DNA of 57,617 bases from an uncultured Bacteroidales bacterium (GCA_900321655.1 ONWU01000009.1:1-57617), one strand, 5' to 3'. Counted from the first letter of the stretch, positions 16,740 through 26,203 are shown. Translations and numbers: made by a program. Notes: generated by a model not told the origin, from the letters alone.

Positions 16740-17009
16740 TTATTTAAGGAGGTCAGTAACATACGGAAGGAGAGCGAGGGAGCGGGCCCGCTTGATGGCC
16801 TGGGCAACCTTGCGCTGGAACTTCAGGGAAGTACCGGTGATACGGCGGGGAAGGATCTTACCCTGCTCGTTGAGGAACTTCTTGAGGAACTCAGGGTCCT
16901 TGTAGTCTACATACTTGATACCGGCTTTCTTGAAGCGGCAGTATTTCTTCTTGCGAACCTCCACGGTCGGGGGATTCAGATAGCGGATTTCTTTGTTTTC
17001 GTTTGCCAT
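16740..17009 (-). CDS. rpsR: 30S ribosomal protein S18
   Basis: The 89-aa protein shows the S18 core: [64 protein letters not shown]. It binds beside S6 on the platform of the small subunit. It lies between rpsF and rplI, the usual order, and is read from the promoter upstream of rpsF. Confidence 0.97.
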   Translation of the reverse strand: MANENKEIRYLNPPTVEVRKKKYCRFKKAGIKYVDYKDPEFLKKFLNEQGKILPRRITGTSLKFQRKVAQAIKRARSLALLPYVTDLLK

Positions 17010-17025
17010 AATTGTATCCTCCTAA

Positions 17026-17403
17026 TTATTCAGCAGCGGGAGCTTCGGCGGCAGCGGGAGCAGCAGCCTTGGCAGCCTTGTTAGCGCGACGTTTCTCAGC
17101 GTATGCGACGGCATCCTTGTCGAGGGCGACAGTGAGGAAGCGGATGATACGCTCGTCACGGTGATACTGGGTTTCGAGGGTGGCAACGAACTGGGCGTCC
17201 GCCTTGAACTCGATCAGGTAGTAAAAACCTGTGGTCTTGTGCTGGATGGGATAAGCGAGCTGACGCAGGCCCCAATCCTCCTGGTACACAACCTCACCAC
17301 CGTTGTCCGTGATGAGCTTGACGTACTTGGCAACCGCTTCCTTCATCTGGGTGTCAGACAAAACGGGAGTTGCAATGAAAACGGTTTCGTACTGGTTAAC
17401 CAT
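17026..17403 (-). CDS. rpsF: 30S ribosomal protein S6
   Basis: The 125-aa protein begins with the S6 ferredoxin-like fold ([17 protein letters not shown]...[25 protein letters not shown]...[11 protein letters not shown]). It ends in an alanine-rich, charged tail typical of Bacteroidetes S6. It pairs with S18 in the 30S platform. As first gene of the operon it is preceded by a well-matched promoter (17473-17504) and a leader of about 65 nt that could carry S6:S18 autoregulation. I did not identify the structure. Confidence 0.96.
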   Translation of the reverse strand: MVNQYETVFIATPVLSDTQMKEAVAKYVKLITDNGGEVVYQEDWGLRQLAYPIQHKTTGFYYLIEFKADAQFVATLETQYHRDERIIRFLTVALDKDAVAYAEKRRANKAAKAAAPAAAEAPAAE

Positions 17404-17472
17404 TGTTTGTTAATTAATTGTTAATAAATGTTTTAAACCTTTCCGGGACCAGTGGAAGCCCAAAAAGGACTG

Positions 17473-17547
17473 CAAATATAGACATTATTTTCCTGAAAAA
17501 CAAATCTTTCGGCCCTTTGGGCTTTAGAGAGAAATTGATTATATTTG
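17473..17547. promoter_or_regulatory. Divergent promoters of rpsF and the acyltransferase gene
   Basis: Leftward, TATATTTG (17473-17480) has TTTG (17501-17504) at 20 nt. Rightward, TTTG (17516-17519) and TATATTTG (17540-17547) are also 20 nt apart. Both match the Bacteroidetes pattern fully. Confidence 0.8.
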
Positions 17548-17571
17548 TAAATTGCAAGATTGAAACAGAGC

Positions 17572-18477
17572 ATGTCTTTAGGAGCACGCATAGTAGAGGG
17601 TTTTCTGCACCTGAACGGCCGCCTTCCCCTGGGGTATCACCGCTGGTGGGGCCGGCGCCTTTCCTGGGTCTGCCACAGCCTTCTGGGCTACCGGGAAGAC
17701 GTGGTGATGGTGAATCTCTCCCGCTGCTTCCCGGAAAAGAAGTACGATGAGCTCAAAGCCATCTGCAAACGCTTCTACATCCATTTTGCCACCGTCCTTA
17801 CGGAAAGCATCTGGTTCGGGGCCTGCCGCGGTCCCAGGGGAAGGGAGCGCCTGCACCGGGCCCACCTGGTGGAAATCGTCCACCAGAAGGAATTCCTGGA
17901 CCTTTACAAGCGCTGTCCCCAGATCATGGTCCTGCAGGCCCACAGCGGCAACTGGGAAATCTTCGGAGGCATCGGCCAGTACGGATACGACGGGCCGATG
18001 GAAGTAGACGTATCGGCCATAGCCGTCACCTACCACCGCCTCAGCAGCCCCCTTTGGGAAAGCGTGATGGCCCACAACCGGCCCGCCCCGGTGCTGGACC
18101 AGGGATTCCACGGCTACGTGGATTCGGAGCACATCCTCCGCTTTGTCCTGGAAAACAAGCAGAAGCGCTTCCTGTATAATTTTGTCACAGACCAGTACCC
18201 CTATGCCGAGGGCAGCAGCGAAATCACCTTCATGGGCCAGCCAACCAAAGTGATGACGGCCGGCGCCCGCCTGGCGTCCAAGCTGGATATGGCCGTCGTA
18301 TACCTGCGGTACCGCTGCCGGGAGGAAGGGGGCTATACCTGGGAATTCATCCCCATCACGGAGCACGCCCGGGAGATGGAGCCCCTGGACATTATGAAAA
18401 GGTATTTCGAGCTTTTGGAGGAAGACCTCCGGGAACAGCCCTGGAATTACCTCTGGACCCACAAGAGATGGAAATAG
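17572..18477 (+). CDS. LpxL/HtrB-like lipid A acyltransferase family protein
   Basis: The 301-aa protein belongs to the lysophospholipid/lipid A acyltransferase family. LQAHSGNWEIFGG contains the Hx4E catalytic motif (near residue 122), and QYPY...GQPTKVMTAGARLASKLDMAVVYLRY is typical of the second half. It would add a secondary acyl chain to lipid A or an ornithine/serine lipid at the inner membrane. I chose the ATG at 17572; a TTG 12 bp upstream is also in frame. It is the first gene after the divergent promoter, and the following dipeptidase begins 29 bp later. Confidence 0.88.
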   Translation: MSLGARIVEGFLHLNGRLPLGYHRWWGRRLSWVCHSLLGYREDVVMVNLSRCFPEKKYDELKAICKRFYIHFATVLTESIWFGACRGPRGRERLHRAHLVEIVHQKEFLDLYKRCPQIMVLQAHSGNWEIFGGIGQYGYDGPMEVDVSAIAVTYHRLSSPLWESVMAHNRPAPVLDQGFHGYVDSEHILRFVLENKQKRFLYNFVTDQYPYAEGSSEITFMGQPTKVMTAGARLASKLDMAVVYLRYRCREEGGYTWEFIPITEHAREMEPLDIMKRYFELLEEDLREQPWNYLWTHKRWK

Positions 18478-18506
18478 ACAAACACTATAAAACAAAACAC
18501 TGAACA

Positions 18507-19973
18507 ATGAGTATTCAAGAACTTGAACCCAAGGTAGTCTGGAAGAACTTCTATGCTCTCACCCAGCTTCCGCGTCCCTCCTATCACGAGGAAAAGGTAG
18601 TAGACCACTTGTATAACTGGGGTATCGCCCATGGTTTCGAAACCATCAAGGACAGCAAGGGTCCCATCGCCAACGTGATTGTCCGCGTCCCCGCCACCCC
18701 CGGCATGGAGAACCGCAAAGGAGTGATCCTGCAGGGCCATATGGATATGGTACCCCAGAAAACTTCGGACAGCGGGCACGATTTCCTGAAAGACCCCATC
18801 AGCGCCTACGTGGACGGCGAATGGGTGACGGCAGACCGCACCACCCTCGGGGCCGATAACGGCATCGGCCTGTCCCTGGCGATGGCCGCCGCGGAAGATC
18901 CCTCCGTCCAGCACGGTCCCCTGGAACTTCTGGCCACCTACACGGAAGAAACCGGCATGGACGGAGCCAATTCCCTGGCTCCCGGCCTGCTGAAGGGAGA
19001 CATCCTCCTCAACCTGGACTCCGAGGAAGAAGGCGAACTGTGCGTAGGCTGCGCCGGCGGCCTGGATGTCAAGGCCAGCTTCAAATTCCGCAAGAACAAT
19101 ACGCCCGAAGGCAGCAAAGGCCTGAAGGTAACCGTCAAGGGTCTGCAGGGCGGCCACTCCGGCATGGACATCTCCCTGTACCGCGCCAACGCCAACAAGG
19201 TAATGGCCCGCATGCTCCTTCCCATGATGGAGATGTTCGGCGTCAAGATAGTGAGCTTCACCGGCGGCAGCCTCCGCAACGCCATCCCCTTCGAGGCCGA
19301 GACGGAGCTGGTCCTGCCCGAAGAGAATGTGGATGCCGTCATCAAGGGCATTGAGAATTCCTTCGCCCAGATCCAGGCCGAATTCGCCGAGTCGGACCCT
19401 TCCGCCCAGCTGATCGTGGAGAAGGTTCCCGCCGCCCCCAAGTATATCCAGAACAGCGTGATGCTGCGGGCTGTCAAGGCCCTGCTGGCCTGCCCGTCCA
19501 ACGTGATCCGGATGAGCCGTACCATGGATGGCCTCACGGAAACCTCCATCAACATGGCCATCGTGCGCACCGAGAAGGGCAACATCACCATTACCAGCCT
19601 GATGCGAAGCGCCGTAGACTCTGCCAAGGCCGCCCTGGCCCAGAGAGTGCGCTGCATCTTCGAGCTGGCCGGAGCAGACAAGATCGAGTTCAAGGGAGGT
19701 TATTCCGGCTGGACGCCCCGCCTAGGAACGGAAATCAACAAGGTCTGCATGGAACAGTACCAGAAAGTGTATGGCCGGCCGATGAAGATCATGGCCACCC
19801 ACGGAGGTCTGGAATGCGCCATCATGGGAGCCAAGTATCCCAACTGGGAGATGGTTTCCATCGGCCCCACCATCAAGTACCCGCACAGCCCGGACGAGAA
19901 GGTGAACATTGCCTCCGTCGCCCGCACCTGGGAGTACCTCAAGGCGGTACTTGCCAACATCCCTGTCAAATAA
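18507..19973 (+). CDS. pepD: Aminoacyl-histidine dipeptidase (M20, PepD)
   Basis: The 488-aa protein matches cytosolic PepD-type M20 metallopeptidases. QGHMDMVP and GADNGIG hold metal ligands, YTEETGMDGA holds the catalytic glutamate, and a dimerisation domain (CAGGLDVKASF...GLQGGHSGMDI) sits in the middle. ATHGGLECAIMGAKYP near the C terminus holds the last ligand. It cleaves Xaa-His and other dipeptides. A peptide/proton symporter gene follows after 17 bp, so uptake and hydrolysis of di- and tripeptides are linked. Confidence 0.96.
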   Translation: MSIQELEPKVVWKNFYALTQLPRPSYHEEKVVDHLYNWGIAHGFETIKDSKGPIANVIVRVPATPGMENRKGVILQGHMDMVPQKTSDSGHDFLKDPISAYVDGEWVTADRTTLGADNGIGLSLAMAAAEDPSVQHGPLELLATYTEETGMDGANSLAPGLLKGDILLNLDSEEEGELCVGCAGGLDVKASFKFRKNNTPEGSKGLKVTVKGLQGGHSGMDISLYRANANKVMARMLLPMMEMFGVKIVSFTGGSLRNAIPFEAETELVLPEENVDAVIKGIENSFAQIQAEFAESDPSAQLIVEKVPAAPKYIQNSVMLRAVKALLACPSNVIRMSRTMDGLTETSINMAIVRTEKGNITITSLMRSAVDSAKAALAQRVRCIFELAGADKIEFKGGYSGWTPRLGTEINKVCMEQYQKVYGRPMKIMATHGGLECAIMGAKYPNWEMVSIGPTIKYPHSPDEKVNIASVARTWEYLKAVLANIPVK

Positions 19974-19990
19974 TCAAACACTGATATTCT

Positions 19991-21670
19991 ATGTTCAAAG
20001 GTCAACCTAAGGGGCTTTTCGCCCTGGCTCTGGCCAACACCGGTGAGCGCTTCGGCTACTACACCATGCTGGCCATCTTCCTGCTGTTCCTGCAGGCCAA
20101 ATTCGGCTTCTCGGCTGCCGCCGCGGGCCAGTTCTACGCCATCTTCCTGGCGGCTGTTTACTTTATGCCCGTGATCGGTGGCTGGCTGGCCGACAAGATC
20201 GGCTTCGGCAAGTGCGTCATCACCGGCGTCTGCGTGATGTTCGCCGGCTATCTGTGCCTGGCCATCCCCACGGACGCCTTCGCGGCAAGGGGCTTCGCCC
20301 TCACCCTGATGATCGGCGCCCTCCTTCTGATCGCCGTAGGCACCGGCCTGTTCAAGGGCAACCTGCAGGTGCTGGTGGGTAACCTCTACGACAACCCCCA
20401 GTATGCCGCCAAACGGGACAGCGCCTTCTCCCTGTTCTATATGGCCATCAACATCGGCGCCATGTTCGCTCCTACCGCCGCCACCGCCCTCACCAACAGC
20501 CACCTGGCCAAGGCCGGCCTCATCTACAAGGCCGACATCCCGGCACTGGCCCATCAGTTCCTGAACGGAAGCCTGAGCGACACCAGCCTCCTGCAGTCCC
20601 TGCAGGCCTCCATGCCCGGCTCCGATGTAACCGCGATGAACCTCACGGACTTCAGCCAGTACTACATCAACAACCTGGCAACGGCCTACAACCTGGGCTT
20701 TGCCGTGGCCTGTGTGTCCCTGATCATCTCCATCGCCATTTACCTGGGATGCCGCAGCTGGTTCAAGCACGCCGACGTCAACGCCAAGCAGGCTGCCGCC
20801 AGCAACGCTCCGGTGCAGGAACTCACCCCCAAGCAGACCAAGGACCGCATCGTGGCCCTCATCTTCGTGTTTGCAGTGGTCATCTTCTTCTGGATGGCTT
20901 TCCACCAGAACGGTTCCTCGCTCACCTACTTCGCCCGTGACTACACCCAGAGCACCGTTGCCGGTCCGCTCAAGATAGGCTTCAACATCTGGGCCCTCGC
21001 CCTCATCGCCGTATCCGTCTATACGCTTTTCAGCACCTTCCAGTCCGAAACCGCCAAGGGAAAGACCATCAGCGGGATCGTGACGGTGGCCCTGTGGGCC
21101 GGTGCCTATCTGCTGTATGCCGGCATGCCCGATGTCATCAACATCCTGCCCCAGCAGTTCCAGCAGTTCAATCCTTTCTTCGTGGTGGCCCTCACGCCCA
21201 TTTCCATGGCCATCTTCGCTTCCCTGGCCAGCAAGGGCAAGGAGCCTTCCGCACCCCGTAAGATCGGCCTGGGCATGTTCGTGGCCGCCCTCGGCTACCT
21301 CATCATGCTGGCCGCTTCCAAGGGCCAGCCGGCCCCGTCCGAGCTGGTGAACGTGGGTGGCGTTTCCCCGGATCCGGTGGTTCCCACCTACCTCATCTCC
21401 ACGTACCTGGTCCTCACCTTCGCCGAGCTGCTTCTGAGCCCGATGGGCATCTCCTTCGTGTCCAAGGTGGCCCCGCCCAAGTTCAAGGGCCTGATGATGG
21501 GTCTGTGGTTTGCAGCCACCGCCATCGGCAACTACCTCAGCTCCATTCCTTCGATGCTGTGGGACAATGTTCCGCTGTGGGTGAACTGGACGGTCCTGAT
21601 GGCCCTCTGCGTTATCTCCGGCCTGGTGATGTTCTCCATGCTGAAGAAACTGGAAGCAGCCACGGCATAA
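19991..21670 (+). CDS. Peptide MFS transporter (POT/PTR2 family)
   Basis: The 559-aa membrane protein shows the proton-dependent oligopeptide transporter signature. ANTGERFGYYTMLAIFLLFLQAKFGFS corresponds to the ExxER-type motif of helix 1, and GTGLFKGNLQVLVGNLY with FSLFYMAINIGAMFAP corresponds to the PTR2 motif. About 12-14 hydrophobic segments are visible, with an inserted loop before the second half. It imports di- and tripeptides at the inner membrane. Its position after pepD supports this. Confidence 0.94.
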   Translation: MFKGQPKGLFALALANTGERFGYYTMLAIFLLFLQAKFGFSAAAAGQFYAIFLAAVYFMPVIGGWLADKIGFGKCVITGVCVMFAGYLCLAIPTDAFAARGFALTLMIGALLLIAVGTGLFKGNLQVLVGNLYDNPQYAAKRDSAFSLFYMAINIGAMFAPTAATALTNSHLAKAGLIYKADIPALAHQFLNGSLSDTSLLQSLQASMPGSDVTAMNLTDFSQYYINNLATAYNLGFAVACVSLIISIAIYLGCRSWFKHADVNAKQAAASNAPVQELTPKQTKDRIVALIFVFAVVIFFWMAFHQNGSSLTYFARDYTQSTVAGPLKIGFNIWALALIAVSVYTLFSTFQSETAKGKTISGIVTVALWAGAYLLYAGMPDVINILPQQFQQFNPFFVVALTPISMAIFASLASKGKEPSAPRKIGLGMFVAALGYLIMLAASKGQPAPSELVNVGGVSPDPVVPTYLISTYLVLTFAELLLSPMGISFVSKVAPPKFKGLMMGLWFAATAIGNYLSSIPSMLWDNVPLWVNWTVLMALCVISGLVMFSMLKKLEAATA

Positions 21671-21686
21671 TCTTACAAGTAACTTA

Positions 21687-22364
21687 GTGCCAAGACTTTA
21701 TATCATAAGCGGTCCCAATGGCTCCGGGAAGACGACGGCTTCGTACGGCGTGCTCCCGGAGCTGCTGGACTGCAGTGAATTCGTGAATTCGGACGAATTT
21801 GCCAAACACCTTTCACCTTTCTCGCCGGAAAGCGCATACATCACGGCCAGCCGCCTGATGATGCGGAAGGTCAAGTACCTGTTTGACCGGCGGGAGGATT
21901 TCTGCATAGAAACCACCCTGGCCACGCGCGCCCTGCTGAAGATAACCCGCAACGCCCAGGAAAAGGGTTACTATGTCACCGTCCTCTATTTCTGGCTCAA
22001 CAGTCCGGACATAGCCGTGCAGCGCGTGGCCGCCCGGGTAAAGGCCGGAGGACACGACATCCCGGAGGAAACCATCCGGCGCCGTTACACAATGGGCCTG
22101 AACTACTTGTTCCACGATTATATGCAAACCTGCGACAAGTGGATTCTGGCCGATAATTCCAACCCGCCCTTCGACGTGATTGCCGAAGGATCCAAAAAGG
22201 GACTCGTGATCCGGGATATGGAACGCTACAACACGGTGAAAAGCCTGGTGACAGACCAGACGGAAAGCCATACTCCCATCAGGGATGTAGCGGAATACAT
22301 AGCAAGGGAAATAGCCAAAGCCCCGGTTGCCCACGACGGAGTCCCTTACCAAGAAGAGAAATGA
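21687..22364 (+). CDS. Zeta-toxin-like P-loop kinase, no antitoxin
   Basis: The 225-aa protein begins with a Walker A motif (IISGPNGSGKTT, residues 6-17). It continues with features of the zeta toxin/polynucleotide kinase-like group: FVNSDEFAKHLSP, ETTLATRALLKI and RVKAGGHDIPEETIRRRY. Such proteins phosphorylate UDP-GlcNAc in epsilon-zeta systems, but many chromosomal homologues have no antitoxin and unknown substrates. The start is a GTG at 21687, 17 bp after the transporter. The stop overlaps the tldD start (ATGA), so it is co-translated with tldD. No epsilon-like gene is present. Confidence 0.8.
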   Translation: MPRLYIISGPNGSGKTTASYGVLPELLDCSEFVNSDEFAKHLSPFSPESAYITASRLMMRKVKYLFDRREDFCIETTLATRALLKITRNAQEKGYYVTVLYFWLNSPDIAVQRVAARVKAGGHDIPEETIRRRYTMGLNYLFHDYMQTCDKWILADNSNPPFDVIAEGSKKGLVIRDMERYNTVKSLVTDQTESHTPIRDVAEYIAREIAKAPVAHDGVPYQEEK

Positions 22365-23797
22365 TTGGAGAGAAGAACTATTATCTGAACATCTTCCAGG
22401 TGGATGTACCCGCCCTGGACAAACTCATAGGCGAAGCCCTTTCCACCGGAGGGGGCTATGCCGATTTATACTTTGAAAATACCACCTACGGAAGCCTGCT
22501 CCTCAGAGACGGCGCAGTCACTTCCGGAGGTAATCATATAGATTTCGGAGTGGGTGTGCGCGTTCTCAGCGGAGAAAAAACCGGTTACGCGTATTCCGAA
22601 AGCACGTCCTGGGAGGATATGCTCTCATCGGCCCGGGCGGCGGCGCAGATTGCCTGCGGCCCCACGGACGTCAGCCCCTACGGCACCCGCAATCCCAGCC
22701 GCGGGGAACCCAACCCCCACGCAGACCGCTACCCCATCCTCCAGCCCTGGCGCGGCACCCCGATGAGCACCTTCCTCCCCTTCCTGCAGAAGCTGGAGGC
22801 CGATGTGAGAAGCCGCGACAGCCGCATCGTGAAAGTGATGGTGAACCTCGCCTTCCAGGTGAGCGACATCCTGATGTACAACTCCCAGAAAGAGCTTAAA
22901 TGGGACACCCGCCCGATGGGCAGCGTCTCGCTCTCGGTGGTCTTCCGCCAGGGAGAAGTGACGGAGAACAAATCCACCTCCCGGAGTTTCCGCTGCGGGG
23001 CCGAAATGCTCTCCGAAAAGCTGGCAAAGGAAATGGCCGAAGATGTGGTCAAAGGCATAGACGACCGCTTTGCCGCCAAACGCCCGAAAGGCGGCCGGAT
23101 GCCCGTCGTAATGGGCGCCGGAGCTTCCGGCATTCTCCTGCACGAGGCCATGGGCCACGCCTTCGAGGCCGATTTCAACCGCAAGGGAACCTCCATCTTT
23201 GCAGACAAGATGGGCAAACAGATCTGCCCCAAAGGCATCCAGATCATAGACGACGGAACCCTGGAGGGCAACCGCGGATCCCTCAACTTTGACGACGAGG
23301 GCATCCCCGGCCAGAAGACGTATATGGTAGAAGACGGAGTACTTACCTCGTACCTGCACGACCGCATATCGGCCGCCCACTACGGAGTGAAGCCCACCGG
23401 CAACGGCCGAAGGGAAAGCTTCCGCTACGCTCCCCTTCCCCGGATGCGCTCCACCTATATGGAAAGCGGCGGCGCCAAGGCCCAGGACCTCATCTCGGAG
23501 GTATCCAAGGGCATCTTTGTGGACGAATTCTCCAACGGCCAGGTGCAGATCGGGGAAGGAGACTTCACCTTCTACGTCAAGTCCGGCTATCTGATTGAAA
23601 ACGGCCGCCTCACCCAGCCCGTCAAGGACATCAACATCATAGGAAACGGTCCCGAGGCCCTCTCCGATATCCGGGGCGTGGCAGACGACCTGTCCATAGA
23701 CCCGGGTGCCTGGACGTGCGGGAAAGAGCAGTCCGTCCCCGTTTCCTGCGGCATTCCCACGGTCCTGATCGGCCAATTAACGGTAGGAGGAGAATAG
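22361..23797 (+). CDS. tldD: TldD metalloprotease subunit
   Basis: The 478-aa protein has the TldD zinc motif HEAMGHAFEAD (near residue 261) that marks the catalytic subunit. The C-terminal barrel ends with QVQIGEGDFTFYVKSGYLIENGRLTQPVKDINIIGNG and PVSCGIPTVLIGQLTVGG. Together with TldE it forms a heterodimer that degrades unfolded peptides through a narrow pore, and in some bacteria it matures peptide natural products. It overlaps the zeta-like gene by 4 bp, and tldE starts 1 bp after its stop. No peptide-toxin precursor is visible beside it, so general peptide turnover is likely. Confidence 0.95.
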   Translation: MIGEKNYYLNIFQVDVPALDKLIGEALSTGGGYADLYFENTTYGSLLLRDGAVTSGGNHIDFGVGVRVLSGEKTGYAYSESTSWEDMLSSARAAAQIACGPTDVSPYGTRNPSRGEPNPHADRYPILQPWRGTPMSTFLPFLQKLEADVRSRDSRIVKVMVNLAFQVSDILMYNSQKELKWDTRPMGSVSLSVVFRQGEVTENKSTSRSFRCGAEMLSEKLAKEMAEDVVKGIDDRFAAKRPKGGRMPVVMGAGASGILLHEAMGHAFEADFNRKGTSIFADKMGKQICPKGIQIIDDGTLEGNRGSLNFDDEGIPGQKTYMVEDGVLTSYLHDRISAAHYGVKPTGNGRRESFRYAPLPRMRSTYMESGGAKAQDLISEVSKGIFVDEFSNGQVQIGEGDFTFYVKSGYLIENGRLTQPVKDINIIGNGPEALSDIRGVADDLSIDPGAWTCGKEQSVPVSCGIPTVLIGQLTVGGE

Positions 23798-23798
23798 A

Positions 23799-25214
23799 AT
23801 GGAAAAAGCTTTACTTACCCCGCAGGAAATTGCGCTGGCCCGTCACTGCCTGGAATATGCCAGAAGCCAGGGGGCCGATGCCGTCAGAATCACCCTCACC
23901 AAGAGCCTTCTCAACCTGGTGGGCGTCCTGAACGGAGAAGTGGACAAGACTTCCCACGCGCTGGACCGCAGCCTGCAGCTGCAGCTGTTCGCGAAGGGCC
24001 GCTTCGGCTCCTTCTCCTCCAACCGGCTGGACAAAGAAGGCCTGGAAGCCTTTATCCGGGAAGCCCTGGACACCGTCGGGATGCTGGAGGCCGATTCCTT
24101 CCGCTCCCTCCCCGCCCCGGAGCGGCTGGCCAAGGATGCCGTCACGGGACAGGAACTGGGCCTGTACGACCCCGCCTGCGAGACCCTTACCGCCGAAGCC
24201 CGCCGGGAAATGGCTTTAGCTTCGTGTTATTATCACTCAGAGAAGTCATCTAGCCGGAGCGAAGCGACCCAGGGGGTCTGGGGGATTAGGCCCCCAGTGA
24301 GTGAAACGAATGTATTCAGCCTTCCTCGGCTCATTGCCGAGGAAGGCGAATATTCTGATTCCGTCTTTGACAGCCTCACCCTGGACTCCCAGGGCCTGGA
24401 GGCGCGCCATACGGAAACCTCTTTCGAGATTGGCTATGAATCCACCGTGGAAGATGCCGACGGCCGCCACTATTCCAGCTACTGGTGGGACGCCGCCCCC
24501 CGCCTCGAAGACCTTCAGCTGAAGGGCTGCGCCCAAAAAGCCTATGAAAGGGCCCGGGACCAGCGGAATCCCCAGAGCGTTCCCAGCGGAAAATACACCT
24601 TAATCCTGGACAGCGAGTGCGCTTCCAAGGTGGTTACCCCCGTTCTGAGCGCCCTTGGCGGCTACAGCCTGCAACAGAAGAACTCTTTCCTCACCGGCAG
24701 TCTGGGCAAACAGCTCTTCCCGCAGGGACTCACCATCCTGGATGTGCCCCGCACGAAGGGAGACACCGGCTGCCGCCTGTTCGACAGCGAAGGCGTAGCC
24801 ACCCGGGAGATGCCCGTCATTGAAAATGGGGTGGTCAAAACCTATTTCCTGAATACCTACATCTCCCGGAAGATGGAGATGGAACCCACCATAGAAGATG
24901 CCACCCGCGTGAAGGTAATGCCCTTTGGCGGCTGCAGGACACAGGAAGAGGTCCTTCAGAAAGTGAAGGACGGCATCCTGGTCACCGGCTTCAACGGAGG
25001 CAATTCCAACCCCGCCACCGGCAACTTCTCCTACGGCATCGAGGGTTTTGTCATCAAGGACGGAAAACGCCTGCACCCTGTCAGGGAAATGCTCATTACC
25101 GGCAATTTCCTCACGCTCTGGAACCATCTGGAAGTGGCGGCCGATGACGCCCGTCCCTGCCTGTCGAAACTGGTTCCCACCCTCGCCTTCTCCGACGTAG
25201 ATTTCAGCGCCTGA
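23799..25214 (+). CDS. tldE: TldE/PmbA protease subunit with an in-frame insert
   Basis: The 471-aa protein is the non-catalytic partner of TldD. It lacks the HExxxH motif and ends GNFSYGIEGFVIKDGKRLHPVREMLITGNFLTLWNHLEVAADD, typical of PmbA. Residues about 145-184 do not look like the rest. A hairpin-rich stretch (nucleotides about 24231-24350) encodes a serine/glycine/proline segment between a helix (EARREMALAS) and the beta strand YSDSVFDSLTLDSQGLE. The frame is kept and the flanks read as normal TldE. The insert therefore probably forms a surface loop. Confidence 0.92.
   Translation: MEKALLTPQEIALARHCLEYARSQGADAVRITLTKSLLNLVGVLNGEVDKTSHALDRSLQLQLFAKGRFGSFSSNRLDKEGLEAFIREALDTVGMLEADSFRSLPAPERLAKDAVTGQELGLYDPACETLTAEARREMALASCYYHSEKSSSRSEATQGVWGIRPPVSETNVFSLPRLIAEEGEYSDSVFDSLTLDSQGLEARHTETSFEIGYESTVEDADGRHYSSYWWDAAPRLEDLQLKGCAQKAYERARDQRNPQSVPSGKYTLILDSECASKVVTPVLSALGGYSLQQKNSFLTGSLGKQLFPQGLTILDVPRTKGDTGCRLFDSEGVATREMPVIENGVVKTYFLNTYISRKMEMEPTIEDATRVKVMPFGGCRTQEEVLQKVKDGILVTGFNGGNSNPATGNFSYGIEGFVIKDGKRLHPVREMLITGNFLTLWNHLEVAADDARPCLSKLVPTLAFSDVDFSA
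24231..24350. repeat. Hairpin-rich insertion inside tldE
   Basis: Within the tldE frame lie two perfect hairpins. CTGGGGG/CCCCCAG has a 6-nt loop (24278-24297), and a 12-bp stem has a TCATT loop (24319-24330 with 24336-24347). The surrounding sequence (GGAGCGAAGCGACCC and onward) is unlike normal coding sequence and has the look of an intergenic repeat. The segment is about 40 codons and has no in-frame stop. Boundaries are approximate because there is no reference sequence here. Confidence 0.6.
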
Positions 25215-26203
25215 TGAAAGCAGGGGTTGTCATACTCAATTACAACACCAAGGACTACCTCCGGCAGTTCCTGCCGGGCCTTCTTGCCTCCTGCGAGGGC
25301 CTGGATGCCGGAGTATATGTGGCCGATAATGCCTCGGAAGACGGCTCCCAGGAGTATCTGCAGAGCCATTTTCCCCAGGTTCCCGTCATCCAGCTGGAGA
25401 AGAACTTCGGCTTCACCGGCGGGTATAACCGGGCGCTCAAGATGATAGAGGCCGATTATTACCTCCTCATCAACAGCGACATAGAGGTACCGGAGGGTTG
25501 GCTGCGGCCCCTTCTGGAATGGATGGACACGCACCCGCAGTGCGGGGCCTGCGGGCCCAAGTTCCTCTCCTGGCACCAGAGGGACACCTTCGAGTATGCC
25601 GGGGCCGCCGGAGGTCTCGTGGACCGCTACGGATACCCCTTCTGCCGGGGTCGCATCCTGCAGAAGATAGAAAAAGACCACGGCCAGTACGATGAGCCCG
25701 CCGACGTCCTCTGGGTGAGCGGGGCCTGCCTGTTGGTGAGGGCCAGCGTATGGAAGGCTCTCGGAGGCCTGGACGAGCGTTTCTTCGCCCATATGGAGGA
25801 GATAGACCTGTGCTGGAAGATGCAGCTGAGGGGCTGGAAAGTCACCGTGGTTCCCCAGTCGAAGGTATACCACATCGGCGGCGGAACCCTTCCCAACGAA
25901 TCCCCCTTCAAGCTTCGCCTGAATTTCCGGAACAACCTCCTTCTGCTGGAGAACAACCTGCCTTCCACCCTGCACTCCCGCTTCAGGACACGCCTGAGAA
26001 TCCTCACCAGAATGTGCCTGGATGGCCTGTCGGCCCTTGTATACCTGTTCAAGGGGAAGGGCAGTTTTTTCCGTGCCGTGGTGCAGGCGCACCGGGAATA
26101 CCGCAGGCTGCGCACCCCGGGAGAGATGCTGGAGAAGGCCCGTCGGCCCGAAGGACTCTACCGCGGTTGGATAGTGCCGATAGGACTATTCGGAAAAAAG
26201 TAG
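25214..26203 (+). CDS. Family 2 glycosyltransferase (rhamnosyltransferase-like)
   Basis: The 329-aa protein has a GT-A fold. VVILNYNTKDYLRQFLPGLL opens it, VADNASEDGSQEYL binds the nucleotide, and LLINSDIEVPEGWL supplies the DxD-type motif. The acceptor-side region VSGACLLVRASVWKALGGLDERFFAHMEEIDLCWKMQLRGWK is typical of WbbL-like enzymes. It probably adds a sugar to a surface polysaccharide or lipid-linked glycan. It overlaps the tldE stop by one base (TGATG), so it is translationally coupled. No other polysaccharide genes are close, and the substrate is unknown. Confidence 0.9.
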   Translation: MKAGVVILNYNTKDYLRQFLPGLLASCEGLDAGVYVADNASEDGSQEYLQSHFPQVPVIQLEKNFGFTGGYNRALKMIEADYYLLINSDIEVPEGWLRPLLEWMDTHPQCGACGPKFLSWHQRDTFEYAGAAGGLVDRYGYPFCRGRILQKIEKDHGQYDEPADVLWVSGACLLVRASVWKALGGLDERFFAHMEEIDLCWKMQLRGWKVTVVPQSKVYHIGGGTLPNESPFKLRLNFRNNLLLLENNLPSTLHSRFRTRLRILTRMCLDGLSALVYLFKGKGSFFRAVVQAHREYRRLRTPGEMLEKARRPEGLYRGWIVPIGLFGKK

